Assembly: GCF_946480385.1 (NCBI RefSeq)
Contig: NZ_CAMLJP010000011.1
Location: 19,273-83,272 of the forward strand
Direction of reading: 5' to 3'
Source of the DNA: an uncultured Azospirillum sp.
GTDB taxonomy: Bacteria; Pseudomonadota; Alphaproteobacteria; Azospirillales; Azospirillaceae
Length of the DNA stretch: 64,000 nt
Of the stretch, positions 18,201 through 27,700 are shown in pieces; within the stretch, counting starts at the first letter, position 1, and each line of letters opens with the position of its first letter. The notes beneath the pieces were generated by a model. The model had not been told where the DNA came from. It saw only the letters and a program-made list of their open reading frames with translations, and ran no database searches. The position numbers were made by a program, and so were the translations under genes.

Positions 18201-19526
18201 TCAGTGCAGCGTGGTGGCCGCCGGCTGGGAGGCGGTGCGGGCGGTCTCGCGCGCACGGCCGATGCCGAGCAGCTGATAGAGGCCGATCGCCGCGATGGTC
18301 GCGGTGCCGATGCCGCCGATGGAGAAGCCGCCGGTGGAAATGGTGAAGTTGCCGGCGCCGAGCACCAGCGTGACGCCGACGGTGATGAGGTTGCGCGGGT
18401 CGGAGAAATCGACGCGGTTGTCGACCCACAGCCGCACCATCGCCGCGGCGATCAGGCCGAAGACGACGGTCGCCAGCCCGCCCAGCACCGGCGCCGGGAT
18501 CGTCCGCAGCAGGGCGCCGAACTTCGGCGAGAAGCCCAGCAGGATGGCGGCGATGGCGGCGACGACGAAGATCAGGGTGGAGAAGACGCGGGTGACCGCC
18601 ATCACGCCCATGTTCTCGACATAGGTGGTGACGCCGGTGCCGCCGCCGCTGCCCGAGACGATGGTGGCGATGCCATCACCGATGAAGCCGCGGCCGATGA
18701 AGCGGTCGAGGTTGCGCCCGGTCATGGCGCCGATGGCCTTGATGTGGCCGAGATTCTCGGCGACCAGGATAAAGGCGATAGGGGCGACCAGCGCCATGGC
18801 GCCGGCATCGAAGGTCGGCGAGCGGAAGGCCGGCATGCCGAACCACGGGGCGGTGGCCAGCTCCGCGAAGCTGACCGGCGGCAGCAGGCCGAAGCCGTTG
18901 GCGAGGATGAGATAGAAGACATAGCCGGCGGCGATGCCGGCGAGGATCGAGAGCCGCCGGATGGCGAGCGGGGCATAGACCGCGATGACGGCGGTGGCGA
19001 CCAGCGTGAGCAGGGCGACGAGGGTGTGGGGACCGCTGCCCTCGATGCCCTTGACGGCGACCGGGGACAGGTTGAGGCCGATCGCCGCACCGACGGCGCC
19101 GGTCACCGCCGGCGGCATCAGCCGCTCGATCCAGCCGGTGCCGGTGCTGCTCACCAGCAGGCCGATCAGGACATAGAGCACGCCGGCCGCGATGATGCCG
19201 CCCAGTGCCGGCCCGATGTTCGGGTTGAGACCCTGGCCGGTGTAGCCGGTGACGGCGATCACCACGGCGATGAAGGAAAAGGAGGAGCCGAGATAGCTCG
19301 GCACCCGTCCGGCGGTGAGCACGAGGAACAGCAGCGTGCCGATGCCGGAAAACAGCACCGCGAGGTTCGGATCGAACCCCATCAGCAGCGGCCCGAGGAT
19401 GGTCGAGCCGGACATGGCGACGAGATGCTGGATGCCGAGCGTCAGCGTCGAGCCCCAGGGAAGGCGCTCGTCCGGCTGGACGACGGGGCCGGTCGCAAGC
19501 GACCAACGCGGGAAGTAATCTGCCAT
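18201..19526 (-). CDS. rutG: Pyrimidine permease of the NCS2 family, RutG-like
   Basis: 441-residue inner-membrane nucleobase transporter. VVQPDERLPW, QHLVAMSGSTILGPLLMGFDPN, GRVPSYLGSSFSF, GYTGQGLNPNIGPALGG and ILVAENLGHIKAIGAMTGRN match RutG/UraA closely. FIGDGIATIVSGSGGGTGVTTYVENMGVMAVT carries the conserved Glu and Gly-rich half-helix of substrate binding. It imports uracil or thymine by proton symport. The start is ATG 19526; an upstream extension in frame is low-complexity and was rejected. No rutA-F genes are adjacent, so here it stands alone. Confidence 0.9.
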   Translation of the reverse strand: MADYFPRWSLATGPVVQPDERLPWGSTLTLGIQHLVAMSGSTILGPLLMGFDPNLAVLFSGIGTLLFLVLTAGRVPSYLGSSFSFIAVVIAVTGYTGQGLNPNIGPALGGIIAAGVLYVLIGLLVSSTGTGWIERLMPPAVTGAVGAAIGLNLSPVAVKGIEGSGPHTLVALLTLVATAVIAVYAPLAIRRLSILAGIAAGYVFYLILANGFGLLPPVSFAELATAPWFGMPAFRSPTFDAGAMALVAPIAFILVAENLGHIKAIGAMTGRNLDRFIGRGFIGDGIATIVSGSGGGTGVTTYVENMGVMAVTRVFSTLIFVVAAIAAILLGFSPKFGALLRTIPAPVLGGLATVVFGLIAAAMVRLWVDNRVDFSDPRNLITVGVTLVLGAGNFTISTGGFSIGGIGTATIAAIGLYQLLGIGRARETARTASQPAATTLH

Positions 19527-19539
19527 GAAGGTTTGGTCC

Positions 19540-19917
19540 GAAGAGGGGTGGAACGGCGCTGTTGCCGGGGGGTGATCGTCGCCCGCTTTTTGGCGTTTGC
19601 GGCGGCGTTGCGCCACATTTTTGTGCGGAGCGGCTCGGGAGCGGCAAAGATGTTCAGGCTGACGGGAGCGCTACGGCTGCCAGTATCTGACGACAAACAC
19701 CCTCTGCCGGTGCGGGAATCGGCTGGATTAACATCCCAGCGGTAAGACTTGCGTGTTACCGGGTGTGCGCCCTCACCGACATACTGCCCCGTGGCCAAGC
19801 AGTTCGACGAGGTGGTCGCGTCCATCCAGCCCCTTAGAACCACAGCCAGCGGCCGGTCATTTGCATCTGGCCATCTGCAAGCCAGTAAACCAGCAGCAGC
19901 TTAGGAGCCCTTCCTAT
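19540..19917. other. Non-coding stretch upstream of rutG, left end of island
   Basis: About 380 bases between the permease start and the primase remnant. The right half loses the strong codon bias of the neighbourhood. No tRNA, CRISPR repeat or convincing gene is visible. Short frames here lack Shine-Dalgarno sequences and recognisable motifs. Confidence 0.5.
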
Positions 19918-20223
19918 TCAGACTGGCGCAGGGCCGAGATGCCAATCGGCAGGGCCCTGGATGAAGTTCCGGATCTTGGGGTCGGTGACGTCAATGTCGA
20001 TGGCCGAGAACCGAGCGGCGTGAAGTCCGTGGTTGGCACCATGACCTTCCCATGCCACTAACTCATCGGTGGTCACCGCTTGCTTTATCGAAACGAAGCC
20101 ATACCAACGATGGCGCCCATGCAGGTCAGGCACCTTGCCTCGATCCTCCATGCACAGTTTGGTGCGCTCGAACAGCCGGGCGGCACGACGGACACCATAT
20201 CCGTGAAACCAACATCGAACCAT
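19918..20223 (-). pseudogene. Remnant of a phage-type primase-polymerase (prim-pol) gene
   Basis: A 101-codon minus-strand frame reads HRWYGFVSIKQAVTTDELVAWE, then GANHGLHAARFSAIDIDVTDP, and ends in GPADWHLGPAPV. The IDIDV acidic motif after a Gly-rich GANxG turn, and a GPAPV ending where intact proteins usually continue into an Arg-rich GRxPK segment, resemble the N-terminal prim-pol domain of phage and plasmid replication proteins. Both ends are missing. It is probably debris of an integrated element. Confidence 0.5.
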
Positions 20224-20311
20224 GCACGAAAACGATAGTTGGCTCTGGGCTTAAAGTGATTTATACAGCCCATGCTTGCAATCCTTTAGCGGAAGAGGAT
20301 ACTTCGCAACT

Positions 20312-21145
20312 ATGCTGCGGCTTCTGATATCTCTTTTTGGCTCTGCGACTGCGATCACAGTTATTACTACAGGTGTTATTTACTTCTTTCAAACAGACGT
20401 GCCTACGTGGCTCCCCGCGCATCCTATTGAATCAAGCAACGATGCGAGAGAAATTGCCGAGGCATTATCAACTCCTCCGACTCATCTAATGAACATTATG
20501 CGCTTTAGTCTTTACCATTGGCAAACATTGATAGCAGGGCTGCTTGCATTCTTCGGTGGGCTTGGCGCTCTTGCCGCAGCATACATCGGCGCTCAGGCGC
20601 TCAAGGAGCAGACAGCCTCTAGTCAGAAATTGGCTCATAGTGAGGTGATAAGGCAGGAAAAAATTAGAACAGGTGACAAAATCAGGCAAGAACGTCAAGT
20701 TGCTGCTGCCCTATACTGCGAAATTCGTAACTTAGTTGGTCATATCAATATCGCCCATCAAAATAGTTTGCACGTACACAAAGAGGGAGACGATGACGAT
20801 CACAGAGAATATATGAATAGTATCATGTCCTACGATGACATTCACCTGTTATTTGATGCCATGAGAGGACAAATTGGCCTACTTCCTGTAGATATAGGAG
20901 CAAAAATTATAGATTTTTACTATCAAGAAAGATGGATATCTCGCAGCATACTAGAGTATAAGAATGAAATGCTTAATTCAATGATTGATTCAAAAATAAT
21001 AAGAGTATTTGTTGGGGATATTGCCTTTAAGGCGAACGAACTGATCGAAGCTGGCAATGATGCTCTTAAAGCGCTTGATGAACAATTTAATCTAACCAAA
21101 GAAACCGCTATCAGAGAATTCGAAGTGAACGATTCAGCAATATAG
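20312..21145 (+). CDS. AT-rich orphan membrane protein with coiled-coil stalk
   Basis: 277 residues if started at ATG 20312 (MLRLLISLFGS); an ATG 36 bases earlier gives 289. Two hydrophobic segments, about residues 5-27 and 75-100, flank a short loop. An Arg/Lys/Glu-rich helical stretch (SSQKLAHSEVIRQEKIRTGD) and a mixed soluble C-domain follow. Codon use is strikingly AT-rich compared with all neighbours, so recent horizontal acquisition is likely. I recognise no family; the two-TM plus coiled-coil layout is common among accessory hypothetical proteins of mobile islands. Confidence 0.75.
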   Translation: MLRLLISLFGSATAITVITTGVIYFFQTDVPTWLPAHPIESSNDAREIAEALSTPPTHLMNIMRFSLYHWQTLIAGLLAFFGGLGALAAAYIGAQALKEQTASSQKLAHSEVIRQEKIRTGDKIRQERQVAAALYCEIRNLVGHINIAHQNSLHVHKEGDDDDHREYMNSIMSYDDIHLLFDAMRGQIGLLPVDIGAKIIDFYYQERWISRSILEYKNEMLNSMIDSKIIRVFVGDIAFKANELIEAGNDALKALDEQFNLTKETAIREFEVNDSAI

Positions 21146-21464
21146 GATCTCATTTTTATGCCGCTTTCCTCTCCAGTCAGCCAGTCGCGGCGACGGGAAG
21201 CCTTGCAGCCAAGGATAGCAGTTCGCACATGATGCTCTGAAATTCCTTTACCGCCCCGCCCCCTCTGGCGCTCGATCGCGACCTCACATAGACAATTAGA
21301 ACCGCCGGATAGCCGATATGTCTAGCGCCCGCCATGCCGTGTGATGGTAAGTCGGAGCGGGCGCATCGTCTCAGTCGCTAATTCATCGCGGTGGCGATGG
21401 ACAGCTATGGCCGGCATGAGGCGCCGGGTGGACATCGAACTATCGGATGCCAGATCCGCGCTAG
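21146..21464. other. Island spacer without recognisable genes
   Basis: About 320 bases after the AT-rich gene. Base composition returns to GC-rich midway. The open frames here show no start signal or recognisable family; nothing further is supported. Confidence 0.5.
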
Positions 21465-21800
21465 CTAAAGGAAGGGATATGCAGTCACGAACCGCGGCGG
21501 AGTGCCGTCTGCATCATCGATCCAGATGGTCCGAATGCAAGGATTTCGTCCATCCGGGGTCGTCAGGGTGCACTCGACGGCATATTTCACACCCAACGGC
21601 GACTTGGTGGTTTTCGCGATCACGTTCCTGACCGGGTGCGCCAACAACGCGGCCTCGAAGGCGGGGACGTTGTCATGGCTGAAGCCGCAAGCCGTGAAGA
21701 ATTTGGCCTTCGGGCCTCCTTCGGAGTGATCGGGTACCAGCAGGTAATGGGTGATCTTCCTAAGGTTTAGCGTCGCCTTGTCGGCGTCAGGCACGTGCAT
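21465..21800 (-). CDS. DUF6883-like protein, partner of the DUF4926 gene
   Basis: 111 residues from ATG 21800 (MHVPDADKATLNLRKITHYL). It continues with LLVPDHSEGGPKAKFF, GFSHDNVPAFEAALLAHP and TIWIDDADGTPPRFVTAYP, the profile of the small DUF6883 family. The C-terminal half resembles nuclease-like toxin domains in polymorphic toxins; activity is unproven. It overlaps the preceding DUF4926 gene by 14 bases. The pair looks like a two-gene toxin-antitoxin-like or toxin-immunity-like module. Confidence 0.72.
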   Translation of the reverse strand: MHVPDADKATLNLRKITHYLLVPDHSEGGPKAKFFTACGFSHDNVPAFEAALLAHPVRNVIAKTTKSPLGVKYAVECTLTTPDGRNPCIRTIWIDDADGTPPRFVTAYPFL

Positions 21801-22047
21801 TGCGAATGGCGTCCGGCATAACGGTGGCGACGGTGTGGAAGGGCTTCGCGAACTCGACCTCGTAGGCGGCGCCACCCCGGTACACGCCGACGACGGTCCC
21901 CATCGCCCCGGCAGGCAGCACGCCGTCCTCGGACTCAACCGGCTTGGATAGCTCCACCCGCGTGAGTTCCTCGATCGGCTTGTGCGTTCCGGTGTCGGCC
22001 GAGCGCTTGTACGGATTCCATGTGAATCGCTCCATGGGCTCGGACAT
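21787..22047 (-). CDS. DUF4926 domain small protein, first gene of a two-gene module
   Basis: 86 residues from ATG 22047, preceded by an excellent GGGGAGG six bases upstream. The core reads IEELTRVELSKPVESEDGVL, then PAGAMGTVVGVYRGGAAYEVEF, an SH3-like fold characteristic of DUF4926. It is encoded just ahead of, and overlaps, the DUF6883 gene, a frequent pairing. By analogy with other overlapping pairs it may be the antitoxin or immunity partner. Confidence 0.75.
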   Translation of the reverse strand: MSEPMERFTWNPYKRSADTGTHKPIEELTRVELSKPVESEDGVLPAGAMGTVVGVYRGGAAYEVEFAKPFHTVATVMPDAIRNARA

Positions 22048-22114
22048 CACAACCTCCCCTGCCGATAGCGGCCCTTGTGTGACTTTGGAACGTCGCCAAA
22101 GAGCTTGATGAGCG

Positions 22115-22270
22115 GGCATGGTCAACGTCCCCGCCGAAGGCTCCTTCGGCCGCTTCCAGATACGCTTTGTGCCCGTCCGTGGCGATCTGCACCCGGTTGT
22201 TCAGCCGGATGCGCAGGTCGTCCATGAGCAGGATGGCGGACTGCCTAGGGGCCCTTTGGGCATGGCTCAA
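22115..22270 (-). pseudogene. Transposase fragment (IS1-family-like)
   Basis: The minus strand encodes LLMDDLRIRLNNRVQIATDG followed by HKAYLEAAEGAFGGDVDHA. This is a characteristic piece of the DDE region of IS1-type transposases; the D in ATDGH is a likely catalytic residue. The reading frame dissolves on both sides, and the left break lies within about 70 bases of the DUF4926 start. No terminal inverted repeats were found. It is a relic. Confidence 0.65.
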
Positions 22271-22458
22271 TTCTCTTCCCGACCGCCGTCGGACAACGGC
22301 TCTTTGACAACGTCTCCCGTCTCGATATCAATGATCTGCACTTCGTTATAGGTGCCTTGTTGGCGGAGTTCGTTGGCCTTCTTAAGCGCACCTTCGAGGG
22401 TGTCCCGCTTCAGGCCCATAACACCGACTTGAGAACTCCCAGTGATGTGATAGCGCAT
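22267..22458 (-). CDS. Small conserved hypothetical protein
   Basis: 63 residues (MRYHITGSSQVGVMGLKRDTL, then GALKKANELRQQGTYNEVQI and IDIETGDVVKEP). A strong GGAGGAGG stands about 8 bases before ATG 22458, so it is likely to be expressed. The beta-alpha-beta pattern with KANELRQQG resembles small proteins common in rhizobia and other soil alphaproteobacteria. The function is unknown. Confidence 0.7.
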   Translation of the reverse strand: MRYHITGSSQVGVMGLKRDTLEGALKKANELRQQGTYNEVQIIDIETGDVVKEPLSDGGREEN

Positions 22459-22708
22459 TCCCGCTTCCTCCTCCGTTATGCTTTCCGTTGAGCATATAGG
22501 ATCGTGCAGCCGGATGCGAACGCCCTACGCGCGAGGATGGCACCCCACCCGAATAGTCCATCCCCCGCGAACGGCCACCCCCACCCCTCCCCGATTGTTC
22601 GCCCCGGCTGAATTCTGTTCCCAGCCGCAGCGGCTTTATCCCACCCGGACGCTTGCACATTATTGCTCTTGCCGCATTGCAGGAGGGGCGCCAGGGCGCC
22701 GGATCGGG

Positions 22709-23470
22709 ATGGAACGTTCACGCACGTCGCTGAAAGTGGAGGGTCGCGAGGTTCCGCTGTGCCTGTATCGGCCGGCGCTTTCCGGAGCGCTGCCGGGCGT
22801 GCTGTATTTCCACGGCGGCGGATTCACCTCCGGGTCGGTCGAGGATGTCGAGGTGCCGGCAATGGCGCTGGCGGAGAGCATTCCGGCGCTGGTGGTGGCG
22901 GTCGGCTATGCGCTGGCCCCCGCCCATCCCTTTCCCGCCGCCATCGAGGATGCCCATGCCGCAGCCCTCTGGCTGGCGGAGCGGGCCGGGCCGCTGGGCG
23001 TCGCCGGGCATGATGCCGGCGGGCATGTCGCGGTGTCGCTCACCCTGCTCGCCCGCGACCGCGGCGGGCCGGAGATCGCGGCGCAGGCGCTGCTCGGGCC
23101 GATGCTCGACCCCAGCCTGACGCGCGTCGGCGACGGAGAGGGCAGCGTGACGGACTGTGCGCGCTGTTACCGCGCCTATCTGCCGGAGGCGGCGCTGCGG
23201 CTGCATCCCTATGCCGCTCCCCTGGAATCGCGCCGGCTCGGCCGGCTGCCGCCGATCATGATCGCCACAGCGCAGAACGACGTGCTGCGGCCGGAGGCGG
23301 AAAGCTATGCCGCCCGGCTGATCGACGCCGGGGTGCCGACCGAGGTCACCCGCTTCACCGGCGTCACCCATGCCGGGCTCGCCCAACACGCGCCGGCGCT
23401 GGCCGCCGCCGCCGACTTCTTCCGGCGCCGCCTGACCGGCGCCCATCCCGACACTTCGAGCCACAGGTAA
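22709..23470 (+). CDS. Alpha/beta hydrolase of the hormone-sensitive-lipase type with Asp at the nucleophile position
   Basis: 253 residues from ATG 22709. The oxyanion motif HGGGF is at 35-39 and ALAPAHPFPAAIEDA follows. The nucleophile elbow reads GHDAGGH (100-106), so residue 102 is Asp where esterases have Ser (GDSAGG). The acid and base are in QNDVLRPE and VTHAGL. It ends 4 bases before the RND adaptor gene, so it belongs to that operon. It could hydrolyse by an Asp-ester mechanism, as in dehalogenases, or be non-catalytic; function is uncertain. Confidence 0.85.
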   Translation: MERSRTSLKVEGREVPLCLYRPALSGALPGVLYFHGGGFTSGSVEDVEVPAMALAESIPALVVAVGYALAPAHPFPAAIEDAHAAALWLAERAGPLGVAGHDAGGHVAVSLTLLARDRGGPEIAAQALLGPMLDPSLTRVGDGEGSVTDCARCYRAYLPEAALRLHPYAAPLESRRLGRLPPIMIATAQNDVLRPEAESYAARLIDAGVPTEVTRFTGVTHAGLAQHAPALAAAADFFRRRLTGAHPDTSSHR

Positions 23471-23474
23471 GCCC

Positions 23475-24644
23475 ATGTCCCGCAAAACACTTTCCCTATT
23501 GATCGCGGCCGGCGTTTCCGTGGCGGCACTGACCGGCGCCGTCACCTTGCGCAGCCCGGCCGAGGCACAAACCGCCTCCGAATCCCCCGCCCCGCCGCCG
23601 GCCGAGGTGGATGTCGCCACCGTGCTGGCCCGACCGGTGACGGATTGGCAGTCCTATTCCGGCCGGCTGGAGGCGGTGGACCGCGTCGATATCCGGCCGC
23701 AGGTCCCCGGCACCATCGTCGCCGTGCATTTCCGCAACGGCGCTCTGGTGAAGAAGGGCGACGTGCTGTTCACCATCGACCCCCGCCCCTATGAGGCGGA
23801 GGTGGCGCGGGCCGAGGCGCAGGTCGCCGCGGCGCAGGCGCGGGTGCGGCTGACCGCGGCCGACCTCGACCGCGCGCAGAAGCTGGTGCGCGACGACACC
23901 ATCTCGCGCAGCACCATGGACCAGAAGGACAATGCCGCCCGCGAGGCGACCGCCAATTTGAAGGCGGCGCAGGCGGCGCTGGAGATCGCGCGGCTCAATC
24001 TCGGCTACACGCGGGTGACGGCGCCGGTGTCGGGCCGGGTGTCGCGGGCGGAACGGACGGTCGGCAACGTGGTCGCCGCCGGTGCCGCCGCGGAGCCGCT
24101 GACCACGCTGGTGTCGGAATCGCCGATCTACGCCTCCTTCGACGTCGATGAGCAGACCTATCTGCGCCACATCGCGCCGATGCGCGATTCCGGGACGATC
24201 CCGGTCCGGCTCGGCCTTGCCAACGAGGAGGATTACTCGCGCGACGGCATGGTGGAGTATGTCGACAACCGGCTGGACAGCGTGTCCGGCACCATCCGCG
24301 TGCGCGCCCGCTTCGACAATGACGACGGCGTGCTGGTGCCGGGGCTCTATGCGCGGGTGAAGGTGGGGGGCACCAAGCCCTATGACGCGCTGCTGGTCGA
24401 TGACCGCGCCATCGGCACCGACCAGGACAAGAAGTTCGTCCTGGTGGTGACGCAGGAGAACAAGGTGGAGTACCGGCCGGTGAAGCTCGGCGCGCTGCAG
24501 AACGGGCTGCGCGTGGTGACCGACGGGCTGGCGGCCGGCGAGCGCGTGGTCGTCAACGGCACCCAGCACGCCCGGCCGGGCATGGCGGTCACGCCGAAGA
24601 TGGTCGCCATGGGGACCGAGAAGACCCAGACGGCGGCACGGTAA
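23475..24644 (+). CDS. RND efflux periplasmic adaptor subunit (AcrA/MexE family)
   Basis: 389 residues with an N-terminal signal peptide (MSRKTLSLLIAAGVSVAALTG...AEA) and no lipobox Cys. Barrel-sandwich and hairpin regions are clear: GRLEAVDRVDIRPQVPGTI, an Ala-rich coiled coil around VARAEAQVAAAQARVRLTAA, and the returning LGYTRVTAPVSGRVSRAERTVGN. A beta-barrel and membrane-proximal domain follow. It bridges the pump to an outer-membrane channel not encoded here. Confidence 0.93.
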   Translation: MSRKTLSLLIAAGVSVAALTGAVTLRSPAEAQTASESPAPPPAEVDVATVLARPVTDWQSYSGRLEAVDRVDIRPQVPGTIVAVHFRNGALVKKGDVLFTIDPRPYEAEVARAEAQVAAAQARVRLTAADLDRAQKLVRDDTISRSTMDQKDNAAREATANLKAAQAALEIARLNLGYTRVTAPVSGRVSRAERTVGNVVAAGAAAEPLTTLVSESPIYASFDVDEQTYLRHIAPMRDSGTIPVRLGLANEEDYSRDGMVEYVDNRLDSVSGTIRVRARFDNDDGVLVPGLYARVKVGGTKPYDALLVDDRAIGTDQDKKFVLVVTQENKVEYRPVKLGALQNGLRVVTDGLAAGERVVVNGTQHARPGMAVTPKMVAMGTEKTQTAAR

Positions 24645-24758
24645 GACACGAACCCAGGAAAGACGAACAAGGGCATGCGCGTTGGCTGGCCCTCCTCGCC
24701 CGGCATTCCTTGCTGGACGCGGGGAGGGATGGGGAGCGTGCAGCCTGGGAGACCCCAG

Positions 24759-27700
24759 ATGAACATCTCGAAATTCTTCATCGACAGGCCGATCTTTGCT
24801 GCGGTGCTGTCGGTGGCGCTGTTCCTGGCGGGGGCCATCGCGCTGTTCCGCCTGCCGATTTCCGAATATCCGGAGGTGGTGCCGCCGTCCGTCGTGGTGC
24901 GCGCGCAGTTCCCCGGCGCCAACCCCAAGGTGATCGCCGAGACCGTCGCCTCCCCGCTGGAGGAGCAGATCAACGGCGTCGAAGGCATGCTCTATATGCA
25001 GTCGCAGGCGAACAGCGACGGCAACATGGCGCTGACCGTGACCTTCAGGCTGGGCACCGATCCGGACAAGGCGCAGCAGCTGGTGCAGAACCGCGTGGCC
25101 CAGGCGATGCCGCGGCTGCCGGCCGACGTGCAGCGGCTGGGCGTCACCACGGTGAAAAGCTCGCCGACGCTGACCATGGTCGTGCATCTGCTGTCGCCCA
25201 ACGACCGCTATGACATGACCTACCTGCGCAACTACGCGGTGCTGAACGTCAAGGACCGGCTGAGCCGCATCCAGGGCGTCGGCGAGGTGCAGGTGTGGGG
25301 CGCCGGCGACTATGCCATGCGGGTGTGGCTCGATCCGGGGAAGGTGGCGCAGCGCGGGCTGACCGCCACCGACGTGGTGAATGCCATCCGCGAACAGAAT
25401 GTCCAGGTGGCGGCCGGCGTGATCGGCGCGTCGCCCTCGCTGCCCGACGTGCCGCTGCAGCTGTCGATCAACGCGCGCGGCCGGCTGAAGACCGCCGACG
25501 AGTTCGGCGACATCGTGCTGAAGACCGGCGAGGACGGCGGCGTCACCCGCCTGCGCGACGTGGCGCGGGTGGAGCTGGCGGCGGCGCAGTATGGTCTGCG
25601 CTCGCTGCTCGACAACAAGCCGGCGGTGGCGATGGCAATCACCCAGACGCCGGACGCCAACGCGCTCGCCATCTCCGACGAGGTGCGCAGCGTGATGGCG
25701 GAGTTGAAGGCCGACATGCCGGAAGGCGTCGATTACTCCATCGTCTACGACCCGACGCAGTTCGTCCGCTCCTCCATCGAGGCGGTGGTGCACACGCTGC
25801 TGGAGGCGGTGGCGCTGGTGGTGCTGGTGGTGATCGTCTTCCTGCAGACCTGGCGGGCGTCGATCATTCCGCTGCTGGCGGTGCCGATCTCCATCGTCGG
25901 CACCTTCTCGCTGCTGCTGGCCTTCGGCTTCTCGATCAACGCGCTGTCGCTGTTCGGCATGGTGCTGGCCATCGGCATCGTCGTCGACGACGCCATCGTC
26001 GTGGTCGAGAATGTTGAGCGCAACATCGAGTCCGGCCTGTCCGCCCGCGACGCCACCATCCGCGCCATGCAGGAGGTCAGCGGGCCGATCATCGCCATCG
26101 CGCTGACCCTGGTCGCCGTCTTCGTGCCGCTGGCGGCGATGACCGGCCTCAGCGGCGAGTTCTACAAGCAGTTCGCGATGACCATTGCGATCTCCACGGT
26201 GATTTCCGCCTTCAACTCGCTGACCCTGTCGCCGGCCTTGTCGGCGGTGCTGCTGCGCGGCCATGACCAGCCGCAGGACTGGCTGACCCGCGCGATGAAC
26301 CGGGTGTTCGGCGGCTTCTTCCGGCTGTTCAACCGGGTGTTCCACAAGGCGTCGGACGGTTATGGCCGCGGCGTGGGCGGGGTGGTGCGGCGCAAGGGCG
26401 TGATGCTGGCGGTCTATGCGCTGCTGATCGGCGCCACGGTGCTGCTCGGCCGCACGGTGCCGTCGGGCTTCGTGCCGATGCAGGACAAGGAGTATCTGAT
26501 CAGCTTCGCCCAGCTTCCCAACGGCGCCTCGCTCGACCGGACGGAGGCGGTGATCCGCGAGATGACCGATATCGCGCTGAAGCGCCCCGGCGTGCAGAGC
26601 GCGGTGGCCTTCCCGGGCCTGTCGGTCAACGGCTTCACCAACTCGTCCAGCGCCGGCATCGTCTTCGTCACGCTGAAGCCGTTTGCCGAACGCCATGACC
26701 CGTCGCTGTCGGCCGGCGCCATCGCCAAGGATCTGCAGCAGCGCTATGCCGGGCTGAAGGAAGCCTTCGTCGCCATCTTCCCGCCGCCGCCGGTGATGGG
26801 TCTGGGGCAGCTCGGCGGCTTCAAGATGCAGCTGGAGGATCGCGGGAATCTTGGCTACGAGGCGCTGAGCAATGCGGTGAACGCCTTCGTCAAGCGGGCG
26901 GCGCAGACGCCGGAGCTGGGGCCGACCTTCTCGTCCTACCAGATCAACGTGCCGCAGCTGGACGTCGATCTCGACCGGGTGAAGGCCAAGCAGCTGGGCG
27001 TCAATGTCGCCGACGTGTTCGACACCATGCAGATCTATCTGGGGTCACTCTACGTCAACGACTTCAACGCCTTTGGCCGTGTCTATCAGGTGCGGGTGCA
27101 GGCCGACGCGCCGTTCCGCGACCATGCCGACGACATCGGGCTGTTGAAGACCCGCAACGCGGCGGGGACCATGGTGCCGCTGTCGTCGCTGGTGACGGTG
27201 CAGCCCAGCTATGGGCCGGAAATGGTGGTGCGCTACAACGGCTTCACCGCCGCCGACGTCAATGGCGGGCCGGCGCCGGGCTATTCGTCGGGACAGGCGG
27301 AAGCAGCGGCGGAGCGCATCGCGGCGGAGGTGCTGCCGCGCGGCGTCAAGCTGGAATGGACCGACCTGACCTATCAGAAGATCCTGGTCGGCAATGCGGG
27401 CTTGTGGGTCTTCCCGATCAGCGTGCTGCTGGTGTTCCTGGTGCTGGCCGCGCAGTACGAGAGCCTGACGCTGCCGCTCGCCATCCTGCTGATCGTGCCG
27501 ATGAGCGTGCTGTCGGCGCTGTTCGGGGTGTGGCTGACGGGGGGCGACAACAACATCTTCACGCAGATCGGCTTCATGGTGCTGGTCGGTCTGTCGGCGA
27601 AGAACGCCATCCTGATCGTCGAGTTCGCCCGCGAACTGGAGCAGGAGGGGCGCAGCGTGGTGCAGGCGGCGATCGAGGCGAGCCGGTTGCGGCTGCGGCC

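Noticed and set aside
19753..20061. Plus-strand open frame over the prim-pol remnant
   Set aside because: No start signal or family features; the minus strand carries recognisable motifs.
23496..26696. A 1066-codon frame antisense to the RND pump genes
   Set aside because: It mirrors two clear pump genes and has the same His/Arg/Gln-rich shadow composition.
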